Positions 1-6,441 of a DNA stretch of 6,441 bases are shown piece by piece; positions within the stretch are counted from its first letter, which is position 1; every line of letters begins with the position of its first letter. Under the pieces are notes generated by a model. The model was not told the DNA's origin. It saw only the letters and a program-made list of their open reading frames with translations, and did no database searches. Origin of the DNA: Pseudomonadota bacterium (lineage in GTDB: Bacteria; Pseudomonadota; Alphaproteobacteria; Rhizobiales; Devosiaceae); NCBI GenBank assembly GCA_023437755.1, contig JAEZFJ010000123.1, positions 1 to 6,441 of the forward strand, read 5' to 3'. The position numbers were made by a program, and so were the translations under genes.

Positions 1-1
1 G

Positions 2-2938
2 GCGCTCACCGAAAGGACCCTCGCACGCCTCGCAGCGGCGGCGGCAGGGCGCGTGTGGGTTGCGGGCGTGGTGCGCTTCGACGGCGAGGACCGGGCCCGG
101 CTCAACCGCGTCGATTCGCTGGCGCGGCGGCATGGCGCTGCGATGCTGGCCAGCAACGACGCGCTCTATCATGAGCCGGACCGGCGCATGGTGGCCGATG
201 TGGTCACCTGCATTCGCGAGCACATGACGCTCGAGGAGGCCGGCTTCCGGCTCGATCGCAATGCCGAGCGTCACCTCAAGCCTGCGGACGAGATGGCGCG
301 GCTGTTTGCCGAGCATCCCGCTGCCATTGCCGAAACGGGGCGCCTGATCGAGCGGATCGGCTTTTCGCTCGACCAGTTGCGCTACAACTATCCGGAGGAA
401 ACCGTCGGCACCGGCGAAACGGCGCAGGAAACGCTGGAGCGGCTGACCTGGGCAGGCGCAGCCAAACGCTTTCCCCACGGCATCAGCGATGCGCTCAAGC
501 GCTCGATCTGGTCCGAGCTCTGCCTCATCGCCTACAAGCGCTACGCCGCCTATTTCCTGACGGTGCACGACATCGTCATGTTCGCCCGCCACGAGCGCAA
601 GATCCTGTGCCAGGGGCGCGGCTCGGCTGCCAATTCAGCGGTCTGCTTCTGCCTTGAGATCACCGAGGTCAATCCCGAGCAGGCAACGCTGGTGTTCGGC
701 CGCTTCATCTCCACCGAGCGCGACGAGCCGCCCGATATCGACGTCGACTTCGAGCACGAGCGGCGCGAAGAGGTGATGCAGTATGTCTACCAGAAATATG
801 GCGGCCGCCGCACCGGGCTGACCGCCAACGTCATCTCCTACCGCTCCAAAAGCGCCATCCGCGAGACCGCCAAGGTGTTCGGCGTCTCCGAGGACACCGT
901 CAACGCCTTCAACCAGTTGCACTGGGGCTGGGGGTCGAAGCTCGACCTCGGCGTGGTGCGCTCCATCGGGCTCAATCCCGACGATCCGGTGCTGGCGCAG
1001 ATGTTCGAGGTGATCAAGGTGCTGCGCGGCTTTCCGCGCCATCTGTCACAGCATGTGGGCGGCTTCGTCATCACCCGTGACTCGCTGGAAAGCCTGGTGC
1101 CGATCAGCAAGTCGGCGATGGACAGCCGCACCATCATCGAGTGGAACAAGGACGACATCGACGCGCTCGGCATCCTCAAGGTCGATATCCTCGCCCTCGG
1201 CATGCTGACCTGCCTGCGCCGCGCCTTCGAGCTGATGCATCTTCATTACGGGCAGGATCTGCGGCTCACGGACCTCCTGGCCGAGGAGGTGGGGGAGGGC
1301 CCGATGGACAAGGCGCGGGTCTACGCCATGATCCAGCGCGCCGACACCATCGGGGTGTTCCAGATCGAAAGTCGGGCGCAGATGTCGATGCTGCCGCGGC
1401 TGAAACCGGAACGGTTCTATGACCTCGTCATCGAGGTTGCCATCGTCCGTCCCGGTCCGATCCAGGGCAACATGGTGCATCCCTATCTCAGGCGCCGGCA
1501 AGGCCTGGAACCGGTGCATTTCCCCAGCCAGGCGCTGGAAGGGGTGCTGGGGCGGACGCTCGGTGTGCCGCTGTTCCAGGAACAGGCGATGCAGATCGCC
1601 ATTGTCGGCGCCGGCTTTTCGCCGGGCAAGGCCGACCAGTTGCGCCGGGCCATGGCGGCCTGGCGGCGCACCGGCAAGATCGCCCAGTTCGGGGAGGATT
1701 TCATCGGCGGCATGCTCGCCAATGGCTATACCGAAGAGTTCGCCAAGGGCAGCTTCGCCCAGATCCAGGGTTTTGCCGAATACGGCTTTCCGGAAAGCCA
1801 CGCGGCGTCCTTTGCGCTACTCGTCTATGCCTCGTGCTGGCTCAAGTGCCACTACCCCGACGTCTTCGCCTGCGCGCTGCTCAACTCGCAACCAATGGGT
1901 TTTTATGCGCCGTCGCAGATCGTGCGCGATGCCGTGGAACACGGCGTCGAAGTGCGCAGCGCCGACGTGAACCTGTCCGATCTCGACTCTCTGCTCGAGC
2001 CGGACGGGCACCCCGTGCGCAAGCATATCTGGCCCAAGCATGCCGAAATGGCGGGTGACATCCACTCCACCCGTGCCATTCGGCTCGGGCTGGGCATGGT
2101 GGAGGGGCTCGCCGGCAACGACATCAACCGCATCGTCGCCCGCCGTGGGGCGGGCTACACCTCGGTGCGCGATCTGTGGCTCAGGACTGGGGTGCCGATT
2201 GCCAGCCTCGAAAAGCTGGCGCGCGCCGATGCCTTTGCGTCGCTCGGGCTCAACCGGCGCGAGGCTCTGTGGGCGGTCAAGGGGCTGGTGGGTACCCATG
2301 GCGCCGAGACGCTGCCGCTGTTCGCCGCCTCCGGCCTGCCGGGGGCGGCACCACCGGAAGAGCCTGCCGGCCTGCCGCTGATTTCCCCCGGTGAAGAGGT
2401 GATTCACGATTATTCAAGCCTGACCCTGTCGCTCAAGGGTCATCCGGTGCAGTTCCTGCGGCCCATGCTCGAGGCACGCGGCACCACGCGGGCTGCCAAT
2501 CTCGGCCGGGTGACGCCGGGGCACCGCATCGAAGTGGCAGGGCTGGTGCTGGTGCGCCAGCGGCCGGGCACGGCGAGCGGGGTGATCTTTGCGACTCTGG
2601 AGGACGAGACGGGCGTTGCCAACGTCGTGATCTGGCCAAAAGTGTTCGAGGCCAATCGCAAGACGGTGCTGGCAAGCCGTATGCTGGCGGTGCGCGGGCA
2701 ATTGCAGGCCGAAGGGCTCGTCATCCACATCATCGCCGAGGAACTGGTGGACCTGACGCCGCAGCTCCTCGAAATCAGCAACGGCAAGGACTTAGGCGAT
2801 GCCGTCCTCGCCCGCGCCGATGAGGGCAAGGCCGGCCCAGCCGGCAGCCAGAGTCGCGAACGGCTCGCCGTGCGCGAAGAGGAGATGGCCCGTCGCCGAG
2901 CCTACCAGGCGCTGCCCAGCGGGCGGAATTTTCACTGA
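2..2938 (+). CDS. dnaE2: Error-prone DNA polymerase DnaE2 (ImuC), 5'-truncated by the window edge
   Basis: This is a C-family DNA polymerase, a paralogue of Pol III alpha that carries out mutagenic translesion synthesis after DNA damage. The frame is open from base 2 and gives 978 residues to TGA at 2936-2938. Family members run to about 1,080-1,100 aa, so roughly 100-150 N-terminal residues (most of the PHP domain) lie upstream; GTG at 53 is internal, not the start. Numbering from base 2, the catalytic aspartates are present: D245 and D247 in PDIDVDF, and D395 in KVDILALG. A GSAANS motif begins near 207, FQEQAMQ lies near 525 and YGFPESHAASFA near 595. A helix-hairpin-helix region spans about 690-765, an OB-fold about 840-910, and the end GRNFH is characteristic of DnaE2. 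In this family dnaE2 usually follows imuA and imuB in a LexA-controlled operon, with ImuB supplying the clamp contact; those genes would lie upstream. No internal frameshift is seen. Confidence 0.96.
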   Translation, partial: ALTERTLARLAAAAAGRVWVAGVVRFDGEDRARLNRVDSLARRHGAAMLASNDALYHEPDRRMVADVVTCIREHMTLEEAGFRLDRNAERHLKPADEMARLFAEHPAAIAETGRLIERIGFSLDQLRYNYPEETVGTGETAQETLERLTWAGAAKRFPHGISDALKRSIWSELCLIAYKRYAAYFLTVHDIVMFARHERKILCQGRGSAANSAVCFCLEITEVNPEQATLVFGRFISTERDEPPDIDVDFEHERREEVMQYVYQKYGGRRTGLTANVISYRSKSAIRETAKVFGVSEDTVNAFNQLHWGWGSKLDLGVVRSIGLNPDDPVLAQMFEVIKVLRGFPRHLSQHVGGFVITRDSLESLVPISKSAMDSRTIIEWNKDDIDALGILKVDILALGMLTCLRRAFELMHLHYGQDLRLTDLLAEEVGEGPMDKARVYAMIQRADTIGVFQIESRAQMSMLPRLKPERFYDLVIEVAIVRPGPIQGNMVHPYLRRRQGLEPVHFPSQALEGVLGRTLGVPLFQEQAMQIAIVGAGFSPGKADQLRRAMAAWRRTGKIAQFGEDFIGGMLANGYTEEFAKGSFAQIQGFAEYGFPESHAASFALLVYASCWLKCHYPDVFACALLNSQPMGFYAPSQIVRDAVEHGVEVRSADVNLSDLDSLLEPDGHPVRKHIWPKHAEMAGDIHSTRAIRLGLGMVEGLAGNDINRIVARRGAGYTSVRDLWLRTGVPIASLEKLARADAFASLGLNRREALWAVKGLVGTHGAETLPLFAASGLPGAAPPEEPAGLPLISPGEEVIHDYSSLTLSLKGHPVQFLRPMLEARGTTRAANLGRVTPGHRIEVAGLVLVRQRPGTASGVIFATLEDETGVANVVIWPKVFEANRKTVLASRMLAVRGQLQAEGLVIHIIAEELVDLTPQLLEISNGKDLGDAVLARADEGKAGPAGSQSRERLAVREEEMARRRAYQALPSGRNFH

Positions 2939-2974
2939 AGGGATGCGCATTTTTACTTCCGTGTTAGCCCGCAG

Positions 2975-2992
2975 TTCACCACACCCGGTGAA
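2975..2992. repeat. Short inverted repeat in the dnaE2 / GGDEF-EAL gap
   Basis: TTCACC at 2975-2980 and GGTGAA at 2987-2992 are perfect inverted copies separated by six bases. The element sits 37 bases after the dnaE2 stop. No T-tract follows on the plus strand (AAACTCG comes next), so it is a poor intrinsic terminator in the dnaE2 direction. It could be an operator, a weak RNA hairpin or chance. The rest of this 170-base gap shows no clear -35/-10 pair; an AT-rich patch (AAATTAAT, 3033-3040) stands out against the GC-rich background. Confidence 0.3.
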
Positions 2993-3108
2993 AACTCGCT
3001 GAAACCGCCCGGAACCGCGCTGGAGCAAGGCCAAATTAATGGGCCAAGGCGTTGTGTGGGTACGCGACTATTGCGAGGCTCCTCGTGTTCCATTCCGCCC
3101 GCACCACG

Positions 3109-5394
3109 ATGCCGGCGCTCGACTACGTGTCGATCATCCGCTCCGTCTACACCGACCGGCGCGCCATGCTGGCCGGGGTGTTCGCCAGTGCCGTTGCCGC
3201 AGGGATGGGTGCCGCCAAGACCGGGTCACTCCCGCTCGCGCTGATCACGCTGGCCTTCATGGCCATCGGCATCATCCGCTATTTCGACATGCGCGCCTTC
3301 TGGAAGGCCGATATCGAACCCGATGACGCTGTCGCGGCCGAACACTGGGAAAACCGCGCCGTGCTGTCCGGCTCGCTGCTGGCGCTGGTCTACGGCCTAT
3401 GGTGCCTGGTCTCGATGGCCTTTGTCGTCGACCCCTTTGCCTCGCTGTCCAGCGCCTCGATCTCCATTGCGGTGATGGTGGGCATCTGCGCCCGCAATTT
3501 TGGTCTCGATCGCCTGGTCACCTTCCAGATGGTGGCGGTGATCGTGCCGCTGTCGATCGGCTATGCCTCGCACGGCGACATCTACCACGTGGTGCTCGCC
3601 GCACTCCTGTTCGTGATGCTCGCCAGCTACCGCAAGCTTGCTGGTGACATTCGCTCGCTTCTGCTCAGCGCCGTGCATGGCCGCGTGGAAGCATCGCGCC
3701 TCGCCGCCGAACTCGACATCGCTCTCACCACCCTTGAGCATGGGCTGTGCATGCTTGATGAGACCGGCCGTGTCAGCGTCGCCAACGAGCGCGCTACCCG
3801 GGCCCTCGAAGAGCTGGGGGTGGACGACCTGATCGGGCGCGATTTCCCCTCTATTCTGCTCGCCTTGAGGGCCGGGGGAAAAGTGCCCCGCACAGCCCTC
3901 GATCGTCTCGATATGACCGTCAGCCGCCATCTCAGCGGCAAGGTGCTGCTGTCGATCGAGGGCGGGACTTACTACGAGGTCACCGTCAGCTCCCGCCATT
4001 CGCGCAGCGTTCTGCTGTTCGAAGACATCAGCGAGCGCGTGGCTGCGGAGGAGCGGATCAGCTTCATGGCGCGCCATGATACGCTGACGGGGCTGGCGAA
4101 CCGCACCTATTTCGGTGAACTCGCTGCGGAAGACCTCGACGCCCGCCGCAACGACCCCAGCCGCACTGCGGCACTGATGATCATCGACATCGATGACTTC
4201 AAGCATGTGAACGACACCTATGGGCACCTGGCCGGCGACGAACTGCTGATGCAGGTGGCGCGCCGGCTCGATGATGCGCTTCCGGCTGGGTCGGTGCTCG
4301 CGCGCCTGGGTGGCGACGAGTTCATCGTGTATCGCGGCGCGGTGGACGCCCGGGCCATCGCCGGCGATGCACAGGCGCTGCTCGACGCCTTCGAGGAACC
4401 GTTCCGCCTCGATGGACTGACCCTCAATGTGAATGCCAGCGTTGGCCTCGTCACCTCTGACGATCCAGATGCACAGTTCGACGAGATGATGACCAAGGCG
4501 GATCTGGCCCTCTACCGCGCCAAGAGCAGCGGCAAGGGCCGGGCGCAGGTGTTCCACGCCCAGCTCGATACCGACTACCACTACCGCCAGCGTCTCAAGG
4601 CCGACCTCAAGCAGGCGGTGCAGTCGAAGTCGTTGACGCTGGCGTTCCAGCCACTGCTCGACATCAATACGCGGCGGGTGGTCAGTTGCGAGGCCCTGGC
4701 GCGCTGGCAGCATCCGGAGCTTGGACAGATCTCGCCTGCGGTGTTCATCCCGCTCGCCGAGGAGATGGGCATCATCTGCGACATCACCGAATGGGTGCTC
4801 GAAACGGCCGCGCACGAGTGCGTCGCCTGGCCAGGGGACGTCGGCGTTGCGGTCAACATCTCCGCCCGCGACTTCCGGACGCTCGACCTCGCGGCCACGG
4901 TCGACCGCGTGCTGGGCTGTTCCGGTCTGCAGCCCGAACGGCTCGAGATCGAAGTCACCGAAACCGCGGTCATCGAGGAACAGCACATGGCCCGCAACGT
5001 GCTGGCAGCGCTGTCCGAACGGGGCATCGGGATCGCGCTCGACGATTTCGGCACCGGCTATTCCTCGCTCAGCTATCTCAACGCGCTGCCCTTCACCAAG
5101 CTCAAGATCGACCGCTCCTTCCTCGACGACATTGCCGAAAATCCGCGGGCGCTGCGGCTGCTTGCCAGCGTGGCACGGGTGGGGCGTGACCTCGACCTGA
5201 CCGTGGTCGCCGAGGGCGTGGAGACCGAAGAGCAACTCACCCATCTGCTGAACCACACCGATGTCCAGCAGGTGCAGGGCTATCTGTTCAGCCGGCCTTT
5301 GCCGGCCGGCGACGCTGCCGAACTGATCCAGCGGATGAACAGTGCGGCCGTGCGCCCCCGCCGCAAACTTGCAGCTGTGGTTAACAGCATCTAA
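3109..5394 (+). CDS. Membrane PAS-like/GGDEF/EAL cyclic di-GMP turnover protein
   Basis: A 761-aa predicted inner-membrane protein that should synthesise and/or hydrolyse cyclic di-GMP. Residues 1-180 hold about six hydrophobic helices (near 19-36, 41-59, 85-106, 112-130, 138-156, 161-177); I cannot name this sensor family. A PAS-like segment follows (about 200-310, ending FEDISER). The GGDEF domain (about 319-480) has DTLTGLANR and an intact GGDEF at 401-405. The inhibitory RxxD five residues before it is absent (PAGS instead). The EAL domain (about 495-742) keeps E528 of EAL, R532, N583, E618, D645/D646, K666, E702 and Q723, so phosphodiesterase activity is expected. In such fusions one activity often dominates; sequence alone does not say which. 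Start choice: ATG 3109 (MPALDYV) lacks a clear Shine-Dalgarno. GTG 3085 has GAGG six bases upstream and would add eight residues; TTG 3052 is less likely. The gap from dnaE2 is 170 bases, so co-transcription is uncertain. Confidence 0.93.
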   Translation: MPALDYVSIIRSVYTDRRAMLAGVFASAVAAGMGAAKTGSLPLALITLAFMAIGIIRYFDMRAFWKADIEPDDAVAAEHWENRAVLSGSLLALVYGLWCLVSMAFVVDPFASLSSASISIAVMVGICARNFGLDRLVTFQMVAVIVPLSIGYASHGDIYHVVLAALLFVMLASYRKLAGDIRSLLLSAVHGRVEASRLAAELDIALTTLEHGLCMLDETGRVSVANERATRALEELGVDDLIGRDFPSILLALRAGGKVPRTALDRLDMTVSRHLSGKVLLSIEGGTYYEVTVSSRHSRSVLLFEDISERVAAEERISFMARHDTLTGLANRTYFGELAAEDLDARRNDPSRTAALMIIDIDDFKHVNDTYGHLAGDELLMQVARRLDDALPAGSVLARLGGDEFIVYRGAVDARAIAGDAQALLDAFEEPFRLDGLTLNVNASVGLVTSDDPDAQFDEMMTKADLALYRAKSSGKGRAQVFHAQLDTDYHYRQRLKADLKQAVQSKSLTLAFQPLLDINTRRVVSCEALARWQHPELGQISPAVFIPLAEEMGIICDITEWVLETAAHECVAWPGDVGVAVNISARDFRTLDLAATVDRVLGCSGLQPERLEIEVTETAVIEEQHMARNVLAALSERGIGIALDDFGTGYSSLSYLNALPFTKLKIDRSFLDDIAENPRALRLLASVARVGRDLDLTVVAEGVETEEQLTHLLNHTDVQQVQGYLFSRPLPAGDAAELIQRMNSAAVRPRRKLAAVVNSI

Positions 5395-5420
5395 ACCCCG
5401 GCACGGCCAGCATTTTGTCA

Positions 5421-5463
5421 GCCGCAGCCCTATTCGGGAGCTGCGGCGCAACGAATTTTGTTG
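5421..5463 (+). terminator. Possible intrinsic terminator after the GGDEF-EAL gene
   Basis: GCCGCAGC (5421-5428) pairs perfectly with GCTGCGGC (5440-5447). Two more G-C pairs can form inside if A5439 is bulged, leaving a six-base loop. A T-rich run, AATTTTGTTG (5454-5463), follows seven bases after the stem, so the U-tract is weak and slightly distant. A second small hairpin, GCAAC/GTTGC (5448-5452 with 5460-5464), overlaps the T-run and could compete. It lies 26 bases after the stop codon, the right place to end that transcript and isolate the next gene. Confidence 0.45.
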
Positions 5464-5475
5464 CTTCGCAATTGT

Positions 5476-5490
5476 TTAACAAGAAGTTAA
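5476..5490 (+). promoter_or_regulatory. CtrA-type full box, TTAA-N7-TTAA
   Basis: The sequence TTAACAAGAAGTTAA matches the CtrA consensus TTAA-N7-TTAA at all eight defined positions with the exact seven-base spacing. CtrA is the cell-cycle response regulator of alphaproteobacteria and binds such sites to activate or repress promoters. The box ends 30 bases before the ATG at 5521, inside the presumed promoter of the downstream gene, and stands out in GC-rich DNA. I see no good sigma-70 pair around it: TTAATA at 5487 could be a -10, but no -35 has suitable spacing. That would suit CtrA dependence, or repression by promoter occlusion. Function is inferred. Confidence 0.6.
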
Positions 5491-5520
5491 TACTGCCCGA
5501 GCAAGCTGGGGGTTTAGGGT

Positions 5521-6282
5521 ATGAGTGCGGCGAGCGAGCGGGTGCAGGGCGGAACTTCGCGTTTTGCGATGACATTGGTGGACCTGCTGGACCGGATTCA
5601 CTACCGGCGGGTCTCTCCCGAAGAGCAGTTCGATCCCGTCTACCGGCTGCGCTACGAGGCGTATCGCCGCGAAGAGTTCATCCCGGTTAACTCCCAGCAG
5701 ATTACCCGCGACGCTTATGACGAGGCGGCGAACTGCTACTGCTATGGCCTTTACATCGACGACACGCTGGTCAGTTCGATCCGGCTGCATTTCGCCAGCG
5801 CCGATGATCGCACCTCACCGAGTGCCGCCATCTGGCCCGACGTGCTCGGCGGCATCATCGACAAGGGCGGAAGCTATATCGACCCCAGCCGGTTCACCGC
5901 CGATCACGAGGCGTCGCTCACGTTCCCGGCGCTGCCATATCTGACGCTGCGGCTGGCAGTGATGGCATGCGAGCATTTCCGCGCCACCTATTGCATCTCC
6001 TCGGTCAGGCCCGAGCATGTCGCCTTCTACCGCCGGGTTTTTGGCTCGGAGCAGCTTGCTGGAGAGGGTTACTGGGGCGAATTGACCTTCCCGGTCTGCC
6101 TCTACGCCTCCTATATCCCGGTCATGTACCCGCGGGTGATCTCGCGCTACCCGTTCTTCGATTCAACGGCCGAGGAGCGGGCGGCGGTGTTCGATCGCGG
6201 TGCCTCGCAGAAGATCATCGTGCCCACTGCACGTCAGGCCATGCGCCTGCGCGAGATGACAGCCGAGCGCGAGACCGCCTAG
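5521..6282 (+). CDS. FeeM/LuxI-superfamily N-acyltransferase-like protein (putative N-acyl amino acid or autoinducer synthase)
   Basis: A 253-aa soluble protein with the GNAT-like layout of acyl-homoserine-lactone and N-acyl amino acid (FeeM) synthases, which move an acyl group from acyl-ACP or acyl-CoA to an amino compound. By eye, LuxI-family key positions correspond to R44 and Y48 (RYEAY), D64 and D67 (DAYD), R88 (SIRLH), and D121 with R124 (DPSRF, where LuxI proteins have E-x-S-R). The conserved LuxI tryptophan after the R/F pair has no obvious counterpart, which favours a FeeM-like assignment over a true LuxI. SSVRPEHVAFYRRVFG (160-175) resembles the GNAT helix that follows the cofactor site. 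No signal peptide or membrane helix is evident. Start: ATG 5521 has GGGGG at 5508-5512, eight bases upstream; ATG 5569 (MTLVDLL) is a plausible shorter start. No luxR-type regulator is visible. The gene has a CtrA box upstream and ends 27 bases before the convergent tRNA. Substrate and product are unknown. Confidence 0.75.
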   Translation: MSAASERVQGGTSRFAMTLVDLLDRIHYRRVSPEEQFDPVYRLRYEAYRREEFIPVNSQQITRDAYDEAANCYCYGLYIDDTLVSSIRLHFASADDRTSPSAAIWPDVLGGIIDKGGSYIDPSRFTADHEASLTFPALPYLTLRLAVMACEHFRATYCISSVRPEHVAFYRRVFGSEQLAGEGYWGELTFPVCLYASYIPVMYPRVISRYPFFDSTAEERAAVFDRGASQKIIVPTARQAMRLREMTAERETA

Positions 6283-6309
6283 CAGCAGAGATTGGACATA
6301 TTGGGGACG

Positions 6310-6385
6310 TGGTGCCGCAGAAGGGACTCGAACCCCCGACCCCATCATTACGAATGACGTGCTCTACCAACTGAGCTACTGCGGC
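6310..6385 (-). tRNA. tRNA-Thr(CGT)
   Basis: Read on the minus strand this is a complete 76-base cloverleaf. The acceptor stem GCCGCAG (6379-6385) pairs with CTGCGGC (6314-6320). The D-arm reads GCTCAGTTGGTAGAGC. The anticodon stem CGTCA/TGATG (one G-U pair) closes the loop TTCGTAA, with anticodon CGT at 6350-6352, which reads threonine codon ACG. The T-arm has GGTTCGAGTCC and the 3' end is an encoded ACCA. Base pairs G1-C72 and C2-G71, with G35 and U36, agree with threonine identity. It is convergent with the preceding gene, and no T-rich terminator is visible in the 27-base gap. Confidence 0.97.
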
Positions 6386-6395
6386 GACGGGTGGG

Positions 6396-6424
6396 CCATT
6401 AGCAGGCGCCGTCGGCCTTGGCAA
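6396..6424 (-). promoter_or_regulatory. Probable promoter of tRNA-Thr(CGT)
   Basis: On the minus strand TTGCCA (6419-6424) matches the -35 consensus TTGACA at five of six bases. Downstream is the only AT-rich patch, GCTAATGG. It can be read as TAATGG (6396-6401) with a 17-base spacer, or as GCTAAT with a 15-base spacer, a better -10 but tight spacing. The patch ends 10 bases before the mature tRNA 5' end, leaving a very short leader. The -10 is weak in either reading. Confidence 0.4.
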
Positions 6425-6441
6425 GGCGAGCGGTTTCACGA

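Noticed and set aside
1046..1801. Antisense open frame (251 codons) opposite dnaE2
   Set aside because: It lies wholly inside dnaE2, has low-complexity His/Arg/Ala-rich composition and no recognised motif; a shadow of the real gene.
2943..3002. 19-codon open frame just after dnaE2
   Set aside because: A purine-rich AAGGG touches its ATG with no spacing, the peptide has no features, and the length is expected by chance.
3052..3108. TTG 3052 as the start of the GGDEF-EAL protein
   Set aside because: The extra 19 residues look unlike an N-terminus of a membrane protein and TTG is a rare start; ATG 3109 or GTG 3085 (with GAGG upstream) is more plausible.
5291..5306. GCCGGC-CTTT-GCCGGC palindrome
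   Set aside because: It encodes the conserved SRPLPAG stretch at the end of the EAL domain, so GC-rich codon use explains it.
3397..5451. Long antisense open frame (684 codons) opposite the GGDEF-EAL gene
   Set aside because: It mirrors the codon pattern of a confidently identified gene in GC-rich DNA, its product has no recognisable domain, and it runs over the hairpin region past the gene end.
6215..6439. Minus-strand open frame across the tRNA
   Set aside because: Its AVAQLVEH...SSPFCGT-like product is the familiar artefact of translating a tRNA gene; the cloverleaf explains this DNA.

Overview
This high-GC window looks like part of an alphaproteobacterial chromosome, most likely Hyphomicrobiales (rhizobia-like; a Devosia-type lineage is possible but not provable here). 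The reasons are a DnaE2/ImuC-type polymerase, GC-rich codon use, a perfect CtrA-type full box (TTAA-N7-TTAA) and a rhizobial-looking tRNA-Thr(CGT). I see no insertion sequence, phage gene, CRISPR array or sign of recent transfer.

Layout: (1) 2-2938, plus strand: the C-terminal nine-tenths or so of error-prone DNA polymerase DnaE2 (ImuC); its start lies upstream of the window. (2) 2939-3108: a 170-base gap with a 6-bp inverted repeat and two 7-of-8 matches to the alphaproteobacterial LexA box, but no convincing promoter. (3) 3109-5394, plus strand: a membrane-anchored PAS-like/GGDEF/EAL protein with both catalytic sets intact, which should make and/or degrade cyclic di-GMP. (4) 5395-5520: a hairpin that may be a terminator, then a perfect CtrA box. 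(5) 5521-6282, plus strand: a 253-aa acyltransferase-like protein of the FeeM / LuxI autoinducer-synthase superfamily. (6) 6310-6385, minus strand: tRNA-Thr(CGT), convergent with the synthase-like gene and with its promoter near the right edge.

How the genes may work together: DnaE2 acts in SOS-induced translesion synthesis and is probably functionally separate from the rest. The other two protein genes are both signalling-related. The strongest regulatory signal is the CtrA box ahead of the synthase-like gene, which suggests cell-cycle or motility-linked control of an acylated small molecule, beside a cyclic di-GMP enzyme. That link is inference. No wholly new system is demonstrated; the CtrA-box/FeeM-like gene pair is the best lead.
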